Assembly: GCA_902168105.1 (NCBI GenBank)
Contig: CABHOY010000026.1
Location: forward strand, 62,001-126,000
Direction of reading: 5' to 3'
Origin: an uncultured Flavihumibacter sp.
Lineage (GTDB): Bacteria; Bacteroidota; Bacteroidia; Chitinophagales; Chitinophagaceae
Length of the DNA stretch: 64,000 nucleotides
Part shown: one piece after another, positions 25,172-34,900 of the stretch
Position numbering within the stretch: position 1 is the stretch's first letter
Layout of the letters: every line of letters begins with the position of its first letter
Translations under genes and position numbers: made by a program
Notes under the pieces: generated by a model
What the model was told of the DNA's origin: nothing
What the model saw: the letters and a program-made list of their open reading frames with translations, nothing else
Database searches by the model: none

Positions 25172-25842
25172 ATCTCCCACTTGTAACCGGTTGCGTAGAT
25201 CGTTTTCAGGTAACTGCCAGCTCCGGCTTCATGGAGTTTCTTTTTGAGGTTTTTGATGTGGGCATAGATAACATTGTTATCGTCCCGCATACCGGCAATA
25301 TCACCTGAAAGCTGTTCGGCAAGTTCGTGTTTGGAGAGGACCTTATTCTTATTGCCCAGGAAGTATAAAAGCAGGTCAAACTCTTTCCTGGTGAGTGTAA
25401 CGGGGTTGTTGTTGATCTGTACTGTTTTGGCTAGTAGATCGATTGTTAATTCTTCCTGCCGGATGATATTACAATTATCATACTTCCTTCTCCTGATCAC
25501 AGAAAAGATCCTGGCGGAGAGTTCCGGTAAATGAAATGGTTTGGTAACATAATCATCCGCTCCCTGGTGTAATGCGGATATCTTATCCTCATAATCAGTT
25601 TTTGCAGAAATAATAATGATGCCCGTTTCCTTATTGTGTGTTTTTATTGCTTCCAGTAGCATATTGCTGTCCCCATCCGGTAGTACGAGGTCCATTAAGA
25701 TGCAATCATACGCATACATCTCTATTTTAGCCAGTGCGCGGTGATAGTTATTTGCGTATTCACAGATATAATTCCCGGCAGATAAATAAGAGATCATGAC
25801 TTGCGATAGTGCTAGGTCGCCATCAATGATCAATAGTTTCAT
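25168..25842 (-). CDS. OmpR/PhoB-type response regulator (orphan)
   Basis: 224 residues: receiver domain 1-115 with phospho-acceptor Asp51 in CILMDLVLPDGDS and Lys in DYVTKPFHLPEL; winged-helix DNA-binding domain about 128-223, with VTLTRKEFDLLLYFL and the C-terminal YLKTIYATGYKWEI. The acidic pocket at the N terminus reads IIDGDL, with a glycine between the two aspartates, unlike the usual adjacent pair. No histidine kinase lies beside it. It is divergent from the TonB receptor at 26112 and may control it. Confidence 0.9.
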   Translation of the reverse strand: MKLLIIDGDLALSQVMISYLSAGNYICEYANNYHRALAKIEMYAYDCILMDLVLPDGDSNMLLEAIKTHNKETGIIIISAKTDYEDKISALHQGADDYVTKPFHLPELSARIFSVIRRRKYDNCNIIRQEELTIDLLAKTVQINNNPVTLTRKEFDLLLYFLGNKNKVLSKHELAEQLSGDIAGMRDDNNVIYAHIKNLKKKLHEAGAGSYLKTIYATGYKWEI

Positions 25843-26111
25843 TTCACAATATTATTTCCCAAATCTGAATTAATTCTGAACTTGGAAGCCCCCTCAAAAG
25901 GGAAAAGCTATATATAAGAATTTATTTCATGTCTTTTATCTTGCTGATGACCTTTGAAAGTCAATGCTGAAGGGCGTTTAGCAATTTTACGGGACTATTT
26001 TATAACTTCTTTCTGACAGTTTACTATTCCTTTCCATAGTGGATCAATTTTTCCCGATACGATCCGCTTAAAACTGATGAGTGCTTTTTCTTTGCATAAA
26101 ATTTACTGTAG

Positions 26112-28493
26112 TTGAAAAATCTATACATCACTCTCATAATCATCTTAACCAGTATTACTGCGTTTGCACAAAACGGTACTATCAAAGGAAAGATCAATTC
26201 AGCAGATGGAAAGCCTGCCGCATTTGTAACCGTAGGTTTAAAGGATACAAAGAAAGGCGCATTGACCAATGAGGAAGGACAGTTCATATTGAAGAGCATC
26301 AAACAGGGGAATTACGAACTGGTAATATCTTACACTGGTACTAAAACGATACATAAGTCAGTTACTGTTACTGCTGAAGAGACGACTGATGTTACTTTTG
26401 CACTGGAAGCTACTGCTGCACAACTCAATGAAATAGTAGTTGAGGGTACCAGGACAAGAACCATCAATAAAAGTCCGGTTAACATAGGTAAGCTCCCCAT
26501 TGCTGCCATAGATCTGCCACAGGGCGTAGCCGTGATCGGGCATGAAGTACTGGAAGACCAGCAGGTACAGCGTATGAGTGATGTAGTGAAGAATGTTAAC
26601 GGGGTGTACATGGCCTCTTCCCGTGCAGGTACACAGGAATCTTTTAATGCGAGAGGTTACGGTTTTTCAAGCACTAACATGTTTAAGAACGGAGCCCGTG
26701 TTAATTCTGGTGTAATGCCTGAAATGAGCTCTCTGGAAAAGGTGGAAATACTGAAAGGCAGCGCTGCTATCCTGTATGGCAACGTCGCCCCTGGTGCAGT
26801 AATGGATATGGTGACCAAACAGCCTAAGTTCACCTTCGGTGGCGAGGTAAATGTACGTGCAGGTAGCTTTGGCCTGCTAAAGCCTGCATTTGATGTATAC
26901 GGCCCGCTATCTTCCAAAGTAGCATATAGAATAGATGGCACATTTGAAACGACTGATAGCTATCGCGATAAGGTACATTCAAAACGTTATTACGTTAATC
27001 CATCTTTGTTGTTCAAATTGAGTGACCGCACGGAATTAATAGTACAGGGAGATTATCTGAAACATGATTTTACACCTGATTTTGGTATCGGTTCCCTGGA
27101 TAATAATAAGATCTCACCTGTATCACGTAATAGCTTTTTCGGTACGTCATGGCAGTATGCGCACACACAACAATCATCTGCCGGTGCTACTATCAGACAT
27201 AAGCTGAATGATAACTGGACTTTGAACGGTACATTCTCTTACCAGAGATATAGCCGCGATTATTACGCTATTGAGAGGATACAGGCAGATGCAAATGGTA
27301 AATGGGCGCGTCCGCTGAACAGAGCATTCAATTCTGAAGATTATTACCTGGCGCAGGTTGATCTGAATGGAAAGTTCAGAACGGGCGGTTTAGAACATAA
27401 TGTACTGGTAGGTATTGACGGAGATCGTTATTATACTAAAGCTTATTCCTATAATCAGCCCACTACTTACGATACTATCAATATCCTGAACCCTGACCTG
27501 TATACTCCGCGTACCGATATACCTGAGGCGTCAAGGATCAAGGGTGTCACTACGCCGATCAACCGTGTGGGCGTATATGCACAGGACCTGATAAAGATCA
27601 CCTCCAAGCTGAATTTCCTGGCAGGTATCAGGTTCTCTTACCTGCAGAATGAAGCGCCTGCTACTTACGATTATAAATCCACACAAACCACTTTTACCGC
27701 TGCCAAATACGATCATGCTTTCTCTCCACGGTTAGGTCTCGTGTACAAACCGATTGAAACTATGGCAGTATTTGCAAGTTATTCAAACTCTTTCACGCCT
27801 AACAATGGTCTGGATGTAGACAGCAATTCCCTGAACCCGTCCATCATAGATCAGTATGAAGTAGGTGTAAAAAATGATTTCCTCAAAGGAAGATTGTCAG
27901 TGAATGTTACCGCATACCGTATCAGGAACAGCAATTTTGCGCAGACGGCCCCGTTCCAGAAAGATGGTGTTACACCTAACAACAATACTAACCTGAAAGC
28001 TTTGATCGGTGAGACCTTAAGCCGTGGCGTGGAAGTGGATATTGCCGGTCATCCTTTGCCTGGTCTTGATGTAATTGGTGGATACAGCTACAACAATATC
28101 ACTATAGAAAATGTGAGTGATGTGGCCGGTAGTTCTGTAGAAGGGGAACGTCTGGTAGGTAATCCGAATCATACTGCGAACGCCAGTGTATTCTATACCC
28201 TGCAGCAATCTGCATTGAAAGGGCTGAAGTTTGGCGCGGGATATTATTATATCGGTCAGCGTTTTGGTGGCTGGAATAATACGATCAATCAGAACCAGAA
28301 ATACAACCGTCTGATCTCAGTACCAGGGTTCTCTACACTGGACATCAGCGCTGGTTATGCTTTCAAACGTTTCTCTGTAATGGCTAAAGTATCTAACGTA
28401 ACAAATACCTACAATTATTACGTACACGAGAACTATAGTGTAAACCCAATACCGCCGACCCAGTTCGTGGGTACAGTAAGTTACCGGTTCTAA
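26112..28493 (+). CDS. TonB-dependent siderophore-type receptor
   Basis: 793 residues. The start is a TTG at 26112, chosen because the signal peptide KNLYITLIIILTSITAFAQ begins exactly there and no in-frame ATG precedes the mature protein. Carboxypeptidase-like domain about 20-105 (GTIKGKINSADGKPAAFVTV); plug about 130-245 (VAVIGHEVLEDQQVQRMSDV and VEILKGSAAILYGNVAPGAV, the FhuA/FecA-like siderophore-receptor pattern); barrel to the C-terminal TVSYRF with terminal Phe. It probably imports a ferric chelate. The divergent OmpR-type regulator may control it; no Fur-box-like site was seen by eye. Confidence 0.88.
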   Translation: MKNLYITLIIILTSITAFAQNGTIKGKINSADGKPAAFVTVGLKDTKKGALTNEEGQFILKSIKQGNYELVISYTGTKTIHKSVTVTAEETTDVTFALEATAAQLNEIVVEGTRTRTINKSPVNIGKLPIAAIDLPQGVAVIGHEVLEDQQVQRMSDVVKNVNGVYMASSRAGTQESFNARGYGFSSTNMFKNGARVNSGVMPEMSSLEKVEILKGSAAILYGNVAPGAVMDMVTKQPKFTFGGEVNVRAGSFGLLKPAFDVYGPLSSKVAYRIDGTFETTDSYRDKVHSKRYYVNPSLLFKLSDRTELIVQGDYLKHDFTPDFGIGSLDNNKISPVSRNSFFGTSWQYAHTQQSSAGATIRHKLNDNWTLNGTFSYQRYSRDYYAIERIQADANGKWARPLNRAFNSEDYYLAQVDLNGKFRTGGLEHNVLVGIDGDRYYTKAYSYNQPTTYDTINILNPDLYTPRTDIPEASRIKGVTTPINRVGVYAQDLIKITSKLNFLAGIRFSYLQNEAPATYDYKSTQTTFTAAKYDHAFSPRLGLVYKPIETMAVFASYSNSFTPNNGLDVDSNSLNPSIIDQYEVGVKNDFLKGRLSVNVTAYRIRNSNFAQTAPFQKDGVTPNNNTNLKALIGETLSRGVEVDIAGHPLPGLDVIGGYSYNNITIENVSDVAGSSVEGERLVGNPNHTANASVFYTLQQSALKGLKFGAGYYYIGQRFGGWNNTINQNQKYNRLISVPGFSTLDISAGYAFKRFSVMAKVSNVTNTYNYYVHENYSVNPIPPTQFVGTVSYRF

Positions 28494-28515
28494 GAGAAAA
28501 GTGATCAATGGAAGC

Positions 28516-28542
28516 GGGTGTCTCAATTATATTGGGACACCC
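28516..28542 (+). terminator. Hairpin after the siderophore receptor (no U tract)
   Basis: GGGTGTCTCAA (28516-28526) pairs with TTGGGACACCC (28532-28542), an 11-bp stem with one wobble and a 5-nt loop, 22 bp after the stop codon. No T run follows, so termination may need Rho or be weak. Confidence 0.45.
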
Positions 28543-28549
28543 ATAGGAA

Positions 28550-28785
28550 ACACTGAGCTGATTTTTGCTGTTCGCCTGGTAACCAATATAAGCAGTAGGA
28601 AACAGCTGGGTATAATGCCTTTTGAATGTCTGGCTGCTGGTCAGCTGGTTGCCTTCCGAATTGGTGTTCTCCACGCTTAAGCTCACTTTAGTCTCCCAGG
28701 CACTGTTGATCTTTTTGTTGACGGCAGGCCTTAAAGGGGCCTTTTGATTCCCTGTACCCCACACTTGGGGAAATGGGTATTCCAT
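28550..28785 (-). pseudogene. Decayed fragment of an outer-membrane beta-barrel/TonB receptor
   Basis: On the minus strand about 75 codons read as the middle of an OMP_b-brl_3-type barrel: INSAWETKVSLSVENTNSEG, then QTFKRHYTQLFPTAYIGYQA and KNQLSVSYG. Such proteins continue with a GRRI-RP-type segment, but here the frame changes to unrelated sequence running into the receptor terminator and its antisense. There is no signal peptide, plug or C-terminal strand. The fragment is therefore the leftover of a deleted receptor gene, bounded by the 11-bp tandem repeats on its upstream side. Confidence 0.6.
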
Positions 28786-28794
28786 ACTTCATAC

Positions 28795-28849
28795 ACGACG
28801 CATATACGACGCATATACGGCGCATATACGACGCATACATGATGCATCT
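28795..28849. repeat. 11-bp tandem repeat, about five copies
   Basis: Unit ACGACGCATAT: copies 1 and 2 are identical, copy 3 has one change (ACGGCGCATAT), copy 4 one (ACGACGCATAC) and copy 5 is degenerate (ATGATGCATCT). The array lies between the receptor fragment and the orphan gene block. No spacers, so it is not CRISPR. Confidence 0.8.
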
Positions 28850-28970
28850 CAGTTGGGAGATGGGGGGCTGGTCAGATTATAAGATGTTTGTAATATTTGT
28901 GATATTAATTTATCAATGTATGTTTGTAGCCTTCCCGGAAAGGCTTTTAAAGCCCAAATAAGTTAATAAG

Positions 28971-29387
28971 ATGTTCATTACCGAAGTTTGTATCCTTTTA
29001 GTACTGAATTTTTTGGGCATACGATGCGTATGGGCTTTGGTAGAAGACTTTCTGTATGCATTTGATTTCTATTTGAATAAAGAGAGGCAGGAGGGGATAG
29101 TGACAGGATTTAAAACAAAGCAGGACCTTGACCAAAATGATGGATATGCGGCCATTATAAAATATACTGCGACCGATGGCAAAGAATACGTTATTGAATC
29201 TGATAATTATAGTTTTGAGAAACCACCTATAGGAAAGGTGGAGCCTGTGTATTACGAAAAGGATGATCCGACTAACGCTATGGTTAATCTTGAACGGAGG
29301 ATAGGGATCAGGTTTTTTGTGATTATTCTGATGCTCGCAATGCTGATAGGAGTTGATTGGATCTTTGTGCCGGATGTGATTAACTGA
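28971..29387 (+). CDS. Two-helix membrane protein, DUF3592-like
   Basis: 138 residues. N-terminal helix (about 3-22, VCILLVLNFLGIRCVWALV) and C-terminal helix (about 112-130, FFVIILMLAMLIGVDWIFV) flank a strand-rich middle domain containing IIKYTATDGKEYVIES and VEPVYYEKDDPTNAMVN. That order and the VxVxYxxxDPxxA pattern match DUF3592-type membrane proteins, whose function is unknown; some occur with immunity genes. First of four small co-directional genes. AT-richer than the metabolic operons around it. Confidence 0.6.
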   Translation: MFITEVCILLVLNFLGIRCVWALVEDFLYAFDFYLNKERQEGIVTGFKTKQDLDQNDGYAAIIKYTATDGKEYVIESDNYSFEKPPIGKVEPVYYEKDDPTNAMVNLERRIGIRFFVIILMLAMLIGVDWIFVPDVIN

Positions 29388-29472
29388 TGTTACAGGAAAA
29401 GGGGATTAAGTTGGCGGCTTCGCTGCGCTTCGATCACCTAGATATTACATCAGTGATTATAATATCGTTAGA

Positions 29473-29853
29473 ATGAATGATGAACTTTATAAAATGGAAG
29501 ATGAGTTTATAAAAAAACAAGAGGAGATATGTGAACGATATGAAGCATTATATCTGGCATCTCCTTTCGATACCATCATCGGTGTTGCTATTGATACTCT
29601 TGAAGATAAGAGCAGAATGCCAATACATGGCTTACGGCTGCCTATAGCATCTAACGGTTTGGCTACCTGGTATATATATGCAGGGGAATATTCTGACGCG
29701 GATGATTTTTATAAGCCAATTCATATTGGTCACTTATTAGAGTTATGCCCTCAGGTCCTGCAATATCTGGGGTTGCCTCCCGGGTGGCGTTTTTTAATTG
29801 ATGATAAAGGATATGAAGATGTTTGGTATGATGAGAAGGTGTTGAATAGCTAG
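29473..29853 (+). CDS. Imm33-like putative immunity protein
   Basis: 126 residues, soluble. The sequence follows a pattern I associate with Imm33-type proteins: SPFDTIIGVAIDTLEDKSR, then GLATWYIYAGEYSDADDFY, PIHIGHLLELCPQVLQYLGL and finally PPGWRFLIDDKGYEDVWYD. Proteins of this kind are proposed immunity partners of polymorphic toxins, which would neutralise an incoming toxin from a neighbouring cell. No toxin gene is adjacent. The family assignment is from memory of the motif and should be treated as probable, not certain. Confidence 0.5.
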   Translation: MNDELYKMEDEFIKKQEEICERYEALYLASPFDTIIGVAIDTLEDKSRMPIHGLRLPIASNGLATWYIYAGEYSDADDFYKPIHIGHLLELCPQVLQYLGLPPGWRFLIDDKGYEDVWYDEKVLNS

Positions 29854-29919
29854 GATAAGGAAGGATAAAATATTGGTGCAGTCCCGGTTTTGGCATATGA
29901 ATGAGTTTATTGATTGCGA

Positions 29920-30222
29920 ATGAAGTATTTAATATTGACAGCCAATTACAACTCCTTTTTGCGTGATGAATATGATAAGGAGTTTCATTATTTGGATTTG
30001 AACTTGCCGGTTGATTTAACTAGAAGGTTAGAAAAATGGTCTGAGGATTATTTGCCAATAGTGCAGTTGAATAGTGATGAAAGATCGAGCTTGAATAATG
30101 ATATACTAAAATTGGATGAACGAGGTATAGGGTTGGCGAAAGAAATCAGGGTTCAATTAAGAGAAGAAGAAATAAAAGTTAAATACTTCAGTGAGGGATT
30201 GTTGAGGTACATTATGTTTTAG
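29920..30222 (+). CDS. Small hypothetical protein
   Basis: 100 residues from the ATG at 29920; a TTG at 29914 also fits. Soluble and rich in charged residues, with a strand at the N terminus (KYLILTANYN) and mostly helix after (LTRRLEKWSEDYLPIVQL, ERGIGLAKEIRVQLREEEIK). Not recognised. It lies 66 bp after the Imm33-like gene and 10 bp before the next gene, so all are probably one transcript. Its size and setting suggest another immunity-like protein (inference). Confidence 0.55.
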   Translation: MKYLILTANYNSFLRDEYDKEFHYLDLNLPVDLTRRLEKWSEDYLPIVQLNSDERSSLNNDILKLDERGIGLAKEIRVQLREEEIKVKYFSEGLLRYIMF

Positions 30223-30232
30223 ATTATTATTT

Positions 30233-30655
30233 ATGACGACGACATATCCTGTCAAAAGTTATAATGGCTCCGAATATCTTGATTCCTTCCTCTATTATTC
30301 CAGTGGAGGTGGTGAAATTACACTTAGATACGAGTTGGGAGATATCAAGATTGCGGAAGTGAATACTTTTCCTTTTGTGGCTTTGGTAAATATAAGATTG
30401 AAATTGGAGCCGGTTGGAGTTAAAATTTTATGTAATGGATGCAGAGTAGATGTGTATCCTTCGGGAGCTGCGCTGGTAAGTGTAAAGGCCTATAGGCTGG
30501 AAATGGGACAGCCTGCAACAAGAGAGAGCCTGGTGAAAATTTTTGAACCGACTGATGATATAGACAAAATAGCGACAGTAGAGGAACAGAGAGAATTTTG
30601 GAAAAATTGGCTCGAGGATAGAAGATTTAGATCTACACAGAAAGAAGCAGAATAA
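30233..30655 (+). CDS. Hypothetical protein
   Basis: 140 residues, soluble. The first 90 residues are strand-rich (GGGEITLRYELGDIKIAEV, FVALVNIRLKLEPVGVKI, VDVYPSGAALVSVKAYRL), and the end is a charged helix (VEEQREFWKNWLEDRRFRST). Not recognised. Last gene of the four-gene block; it starts 10 bp after the previous stop. Confidence 0.6.
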   Translation: MTTTYPVKSYNGSEYLDSFLYYSSGGGEITLRYELGDIKIAEVNTFPFVALVNIRLKLEPVGVKILCNGCRVDVYPSGAALVSVKAYRLEMGQPATRESLVKIFEPTDDIDKIATVEEQREFWKNWLEDRRFRSTQKEAE

Positions 30656-30734
30656 ATTAGGTCGTCAGGGATTAGGGAAATGATAGAGCAAAGAAGTTCC
30701 CATATTAATTGTTTTTAATGGCAGATGTCTACGA

Positions 30735-31256
30735 TTAATTCTGTTCCAGTAACGCGCTGTCTTTGTCCGCCGAGGCTGCAATGATGGAGTCCATCCTATC
30801 AATTACTTCGGTTCTTAATCTTTTGCGCATTCTTTCTTTTTCTACCTGGTCTATATAGACTTTGGCCCTCGGATTTTCAATGATCATTTCGTTGTTGTCA
30901 ATATCATAAGCCATGCGTACATCAATCCCCTGCCATTGAACGCAATAAATTTCTCTTGGTAGTTTATCAAAATAAAACTTGGTCATGTTCAGGAATTCAT
31001 AACCCGATGTCATATATGTACTGGGGTCGTCTTTAGGTGCCTGATATTGCGGATATTTCATGAGAAAGGTATCTGCATACTTTTCATAGTACTCCTGTCT
31101 GTATTTATAAATTTCCAGACTTGTTACTGAACCCAGGCCAGAACCAGCCTGATACACCTTTCCTCCCTTCAACGCATTATCTAAGAAAATGCCTGCGATG
31201 ATAATTACTGCGAGTAACGCAAAAATAGTGTAACCTGCAACTTTAAGGACTTTCAT
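30735..31256 (-). CDS. Membrane-anchored hypothetical protein
   Basis: 173 residues. One N-terminal transmembrane helix (VAGYTIFALLAVIIIAGIFL), then a periplasmic or exterior domain of about 140 residues with many tyrosines (SLEIYKYRQEYYEKYADTFL) and a charged C-terminal helix (YIDQVEKERMRKRLRTEVID). Not recognised. It converges on the immunity-like block and is separated from the deaminase gene upstream by the 112-nt inverted repeat. Confidence 0.6.
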   Translation of the reverse strand: MKVLKVAGYTIFALLAVIIIAGIFLDNALKGGKVYQAGSGLGSVTSLEIYKYRQEYYEKYADTFLMKYPQYQAPKDDPSTYMTSGYEFLNMTKFYFDKLPREIYCVQWQGIDVRMAYDIDNNEMIIENPRAKVYIDQVEKERMRKRLRTEVIDRMDSIIAASADKDSALLEQN

Positions 31257-31380
31257 CTTATGTGGTCAATATGGTATGAAGTTATATATTATTTTATTCT
31301 CTTTGATCAGTAAGCGAGTCGGCGTAAGGATGATTGTCCTTGTATGGGCCTTCCCTGACAAAAAGGATTCGACTAACATT

Positions 31381-31492
31381 CAACCTATATCGTATAAGCA
31401 TATTACGCCGTTGTTACAGGCATATTTCTATATCGATCGATATAGAAATAACGGCGTAACTACGGCGTAATATGCCTATACGATATAGGTTG
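31381..31492. repeat. 112-nt near-perfect inverted repeat (large hairpin or cruciform)
   Basis: The two 56-nt arms meet at 31436/31437 with no loop and match at 49 of 56 positions; the first 16 bases (CAACCTATATCGTATA), 14 middle bases (GCATATTACGCCGT, differing next to an A/G change) and the last 14 (TTTCTATATCGATC region) are identical. Mismatches cluster at arm positions 38-42. It fills much of the 300-bp gap between two divergent genes and contains no credible gene. Confidence 0.85.
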
Positions 31493-31525
31493 TATTGAAT
31501 TCATATTCTGGTCAGGTCAAAGGCG

Positions 31526-31533
31526 TATCTTTG
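31526..31533 (+). promoter_or_regulatory. -7 promoter element of the deaminase gene
   Basis: TATCTTTG matches TAnnTTTG, 24 bp upstream of the ATG at 31557 and about 34 bp downstream of the inverted repeat, which occupies the -33 region and beyond. Confidence 0.4.
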
Positions 31534-31556
31534 CGTACTTATCTAAATATGCATCA

Positions 31557-31997
31557 ATGAGTGTTGATAATGAGCAGTTTATGAGAGAATGCCTGTCTCT
31601 TGCCAGAACGGCTAAAGAACGGGGCGACAGCCCGGTAGGGTCTATTCTCGTGAGAAACGGGGAGATCATCGCCAGGGGGATAGAAGGAGGGAAGGCCCAT
31701 AAGGATATCACCTACCATGCCGAGATAGAAGCCATCCGCCAGGCGAGAACTTTGCTGAATACTTCGGATCTGTCGGACTGCATCATGTATACTACTCATG
31801 AGCCCTGTATCATGTGTGCCTATGTTATCCGGCATCATAGGATACCCACGATCGTTATGGGACTGACCACGGGAGATATCGGCGGGGCGAGCTCGGCTTA
31901 TCCGTTGCTGAAGGACGCCGGTATCACGAAATGGGGTACGCCGCCGCAGCTTATTAGTGGGGTATTGGAAGCGGAGTGCAGGGCGTTACATGATTAG
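31557..31997 (+). CDS. Nucleoside/nucleobase deaminase (CDA superfamily)
   Basis: 146 residues. The zinc site is complete: His54 and Glu56 in YHAEIEAI, and Cys84 and Cys87 in HEPCIMCAYV. Size and the PCIMC motif fit guanine or cytosine deaminases and TadA-like enzymes. TadA proper usually has PCxMC with a longer tRNA-binding C-terminal helix, so a guanine-deaminase-like free-base enzyme is at least as likely. Cytoplasmic. Its last 4 bp overlap the end of the converging hybrid kinase. Confidence 0.87.
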   Translation: MSVDNEQFMRECLSLARTAKERGDSPVGSILVRNGEIIARGIEGGKAHKDITYHAEIEAIRQARTLLNTSDLSDCIMYTTHEPCIMCAYVIRHHRIPTIVMGLTTGDIGGASSAYPLLKDAGITKWGTPPQLISGVLEAECRALHD

Positions 31998-34900
31998 GCG
32001 TCGACAGACCTCCATGTCAGCCATTTTTCAAATACCGCAATAAGATTATTTTCAATAAAGGGTTTGGTAACAAAATCGTCCATGCCTGCTGCTATACATT
32101 TTTCCCTTTCTCCTTTCACGTTCCCGGCGGTGAGGGCAATGATGGGAATGTGAATATGCGGACTGATCTCCCGGATCAGCCTTGTAGCTTCATAACCGTT
32201 AATGATCGGCATCTGAATGTCCATGAAAACGATATCAGGCAGTTGCTGTGTGCTGCTTTCAACGGCTTCCTTACCGTTCTTTGCCTCAATGATCTGGGCG
32301 GCCGGAGCGATCTTCCGGATAATGGTGCTGGCCAGCAACATATTAATGGGATTATCTTCCGCGATCAGTATCCTGATATTGGCTTTGATCCTTTTGTGGT
32401 CACGACTTTCAGAGCGGCTTGCTTCCGCCGTGCTCTTGATGAACAAATGGGAGAGGGCGTGGTACATTTCCTGTATCTTAATGGGTTTTAGCAGACGCTG
32501 ATTGACGTGTAATTCCTCACATGCCCTGATGATCTTTTCATCATCTGCAGAACTGTGCAGCAGGATGATAGCGGGCTCTTTATCCAGTTCGTCGAAGTTG
32601 GTCCTGATCTTCCTGATGGTTTCCAGGCCATCCATAAAAGGCATGTGATAATCCATAAGGACCACATCATAACGCTGTTTCGTCATCAGGAACTGGAACG
32701 CTTCAACACCATTGGCCGCTTCGTCAGAACGGATGCCCTTCATCTGCAACATCCTTTTTAGAATGGTGCGGTTATGCTGGTTATCATCTACAATCAGCAC
32801 ATTTTTGACAAGGTCGATATTTTCCCATGCAATGGGAGCGCCGTCCTCTGTTTTTACCGTTATCTCAAAAAAGAACGTACTACCTTTCCCGGGAGCACTT
32901 TCCAGGCGCAGCTGGCTACCCATGAGGGCCAGTAATTTATTGGAAATGCTTAGTCCCAGACCGGTGCCGCCATATCTTTTAGTAGTGGAAATGTCCTCTT
33001 GCAGGAATGCCTCGAAGATCTTCTGCTGTTTGCTTTTATGGATACCAATACCGGTATCCCTTACCTGGAAGTGTATGGTAGTCATCCCTTCCTGCTGCGG
33101 ACCTGCCGGTCTGATCTCCAGCTCTATTTCTCCCTGGTCGGTAAATTTAACAGCATTGCTGAGCAGGTTCAGGAGGATCTGTTTAAGCCGCACGACATCC
33201 GCCCACATAAAACGGGGAAGTTCTGTAGAAACGTTCAGCAACATTTCAACGCCTTTCTGCTGGGCCTGTAAACTCAATATATCACTGGCCTGGCTGCTGA
33301 ACTCATAAAGGTCGCACTTGCTGATGTCCAGTTCTATTTTACCGGCTTCTATCTTAGAGAAATCGAGGATGTCATTGATGATGCTCAACAACGAGTTGCC
33401 CGATTGGTTGACGATAGATGCGTACTGTTGTTGTGTTTCGTTGAGTCCTGTCTTCATCAGCAGGTCTGTAAAACCGATCACGCCGTTCAACGGTGTGCGT
33501 ATTTCATGGCTCATATTGGCCAGGAATTCAGATTTGGCCTTACTGGCATACTCCGCCTGTAATTTAGCCTCCTGCAGCTCTTTTTCCGCCCTCTTTCTTT
33601 TTGTAATATCAGTAGCAATACCCAGGTAACCGGTAATGGCCTGGTTATCGCGTATAGGCGTAACCACCATGGCAACAGTGAAAGCAGTGCCGTCTTTTTT
33701 TACATACGTCCATTCCCGCAGTTCCGACCCTTCCAGTTCAGGGATGTGTGCAAAAACACGAAATCCTTCAATAGGGGTGTTATACTGCTGGGATAATTCT
33801 TTACCTCTCGCTTCTATTTCTTCCGGTACATGGAATATTTCCCAGGATTGTTTGCCTGTAAGTTCTGCCTCGTCATATCGCAATAATTTTTCCGCTCCCT
33901 TGTTAAAGAGGGTGATCATCCCTTTATGGTCAGTGGCAATGATGCTGACCTCCGAAGCAGCCTGCAATACATCTTCCAGCAATTTCCTGGACTGTTGGAT
34001 AACTACTGTTGCTTTCTTTCTTTCATTGATATCCTGGAAGGTGCCGAACAGTCTTTTGCAAACGCCGTTTTCAAAGGCGGCGTGACCTATTGAACGGACC
34101 CATAGCCTGCGGCCCTGGGCTGTCATGATCTGTAGCTCCAGTTGCCAGGGTGTGCCGGTACGAACGGCGTGATCAATGACGGCATCCAGTTGCTGGCGGT
34201 ATTCTCCTACATAGAAGCCCATGGTATTTTCAGGGGTAGGTTTGAAGTCCGGGCCTACTTCATGAAGCTCGCAGGTTACGCTCGACCAGTACACTTCATT
34301 TTTGACAATATCAAATTCCCATCCGCCTATCCGGGCTACCTGGTTGGTGCGCTCCAGCAATTCCTTAGTACGTTTCAGATCTATTTCCAGTTCATGTCTT
34401 TCTGTAATATCCACTGCATTGCCTATCACATAGGTTTTGCCCTGGATCTCGTTCACCAGGATATTGTTGAACAGCCAGATGCGGATATTACCATTTTTAT
34501 GTTGTGTGTGCATTAAACCGGTCACTTTACCCTGCATCCGGATCCTGGCAAGATACTGATCAAGATCGCTGTGGTATTGGGATGGAATAAGCTGGTATAA
34601 GCTCATGTTCATGAGTTCCGGGATGCTGTACCCAACACTGTCCGCACTGGCCTTATTGACATATGTGAGGTTGCCGTTCAGATCATGTTTGCACATCATA
34701 CCCAGGGAGTTCTCGAAGAAAGTACGGGCGCCGGTCTCACTGTCTATCAGTTCCCGCTCTTTGATCTTTTCGCTGGTGATGTCCCTGCCGATGGCGAAGA
34801 TATTGCCAGTATGGGGTTCGGGCGTGGCTATCCATTGAATGTATTTGTAATCGCCACTCTTTGTCCTGAAACGGTTGAAGAAATTGATCGATGATAAACC

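Noticed and set aside
28795..28849. Repeat array considered as CRISPR.
   Set aside because: Units are 11 bp, directly adjacent and without spacers, and no cas gene is present.
31276..31470. 64-codon open frame within the inverted-repeat gap.
   Set aside because: It runs into the inverted repeat and the sequence past the first residues follows the repeat, with no protein-like pattern.
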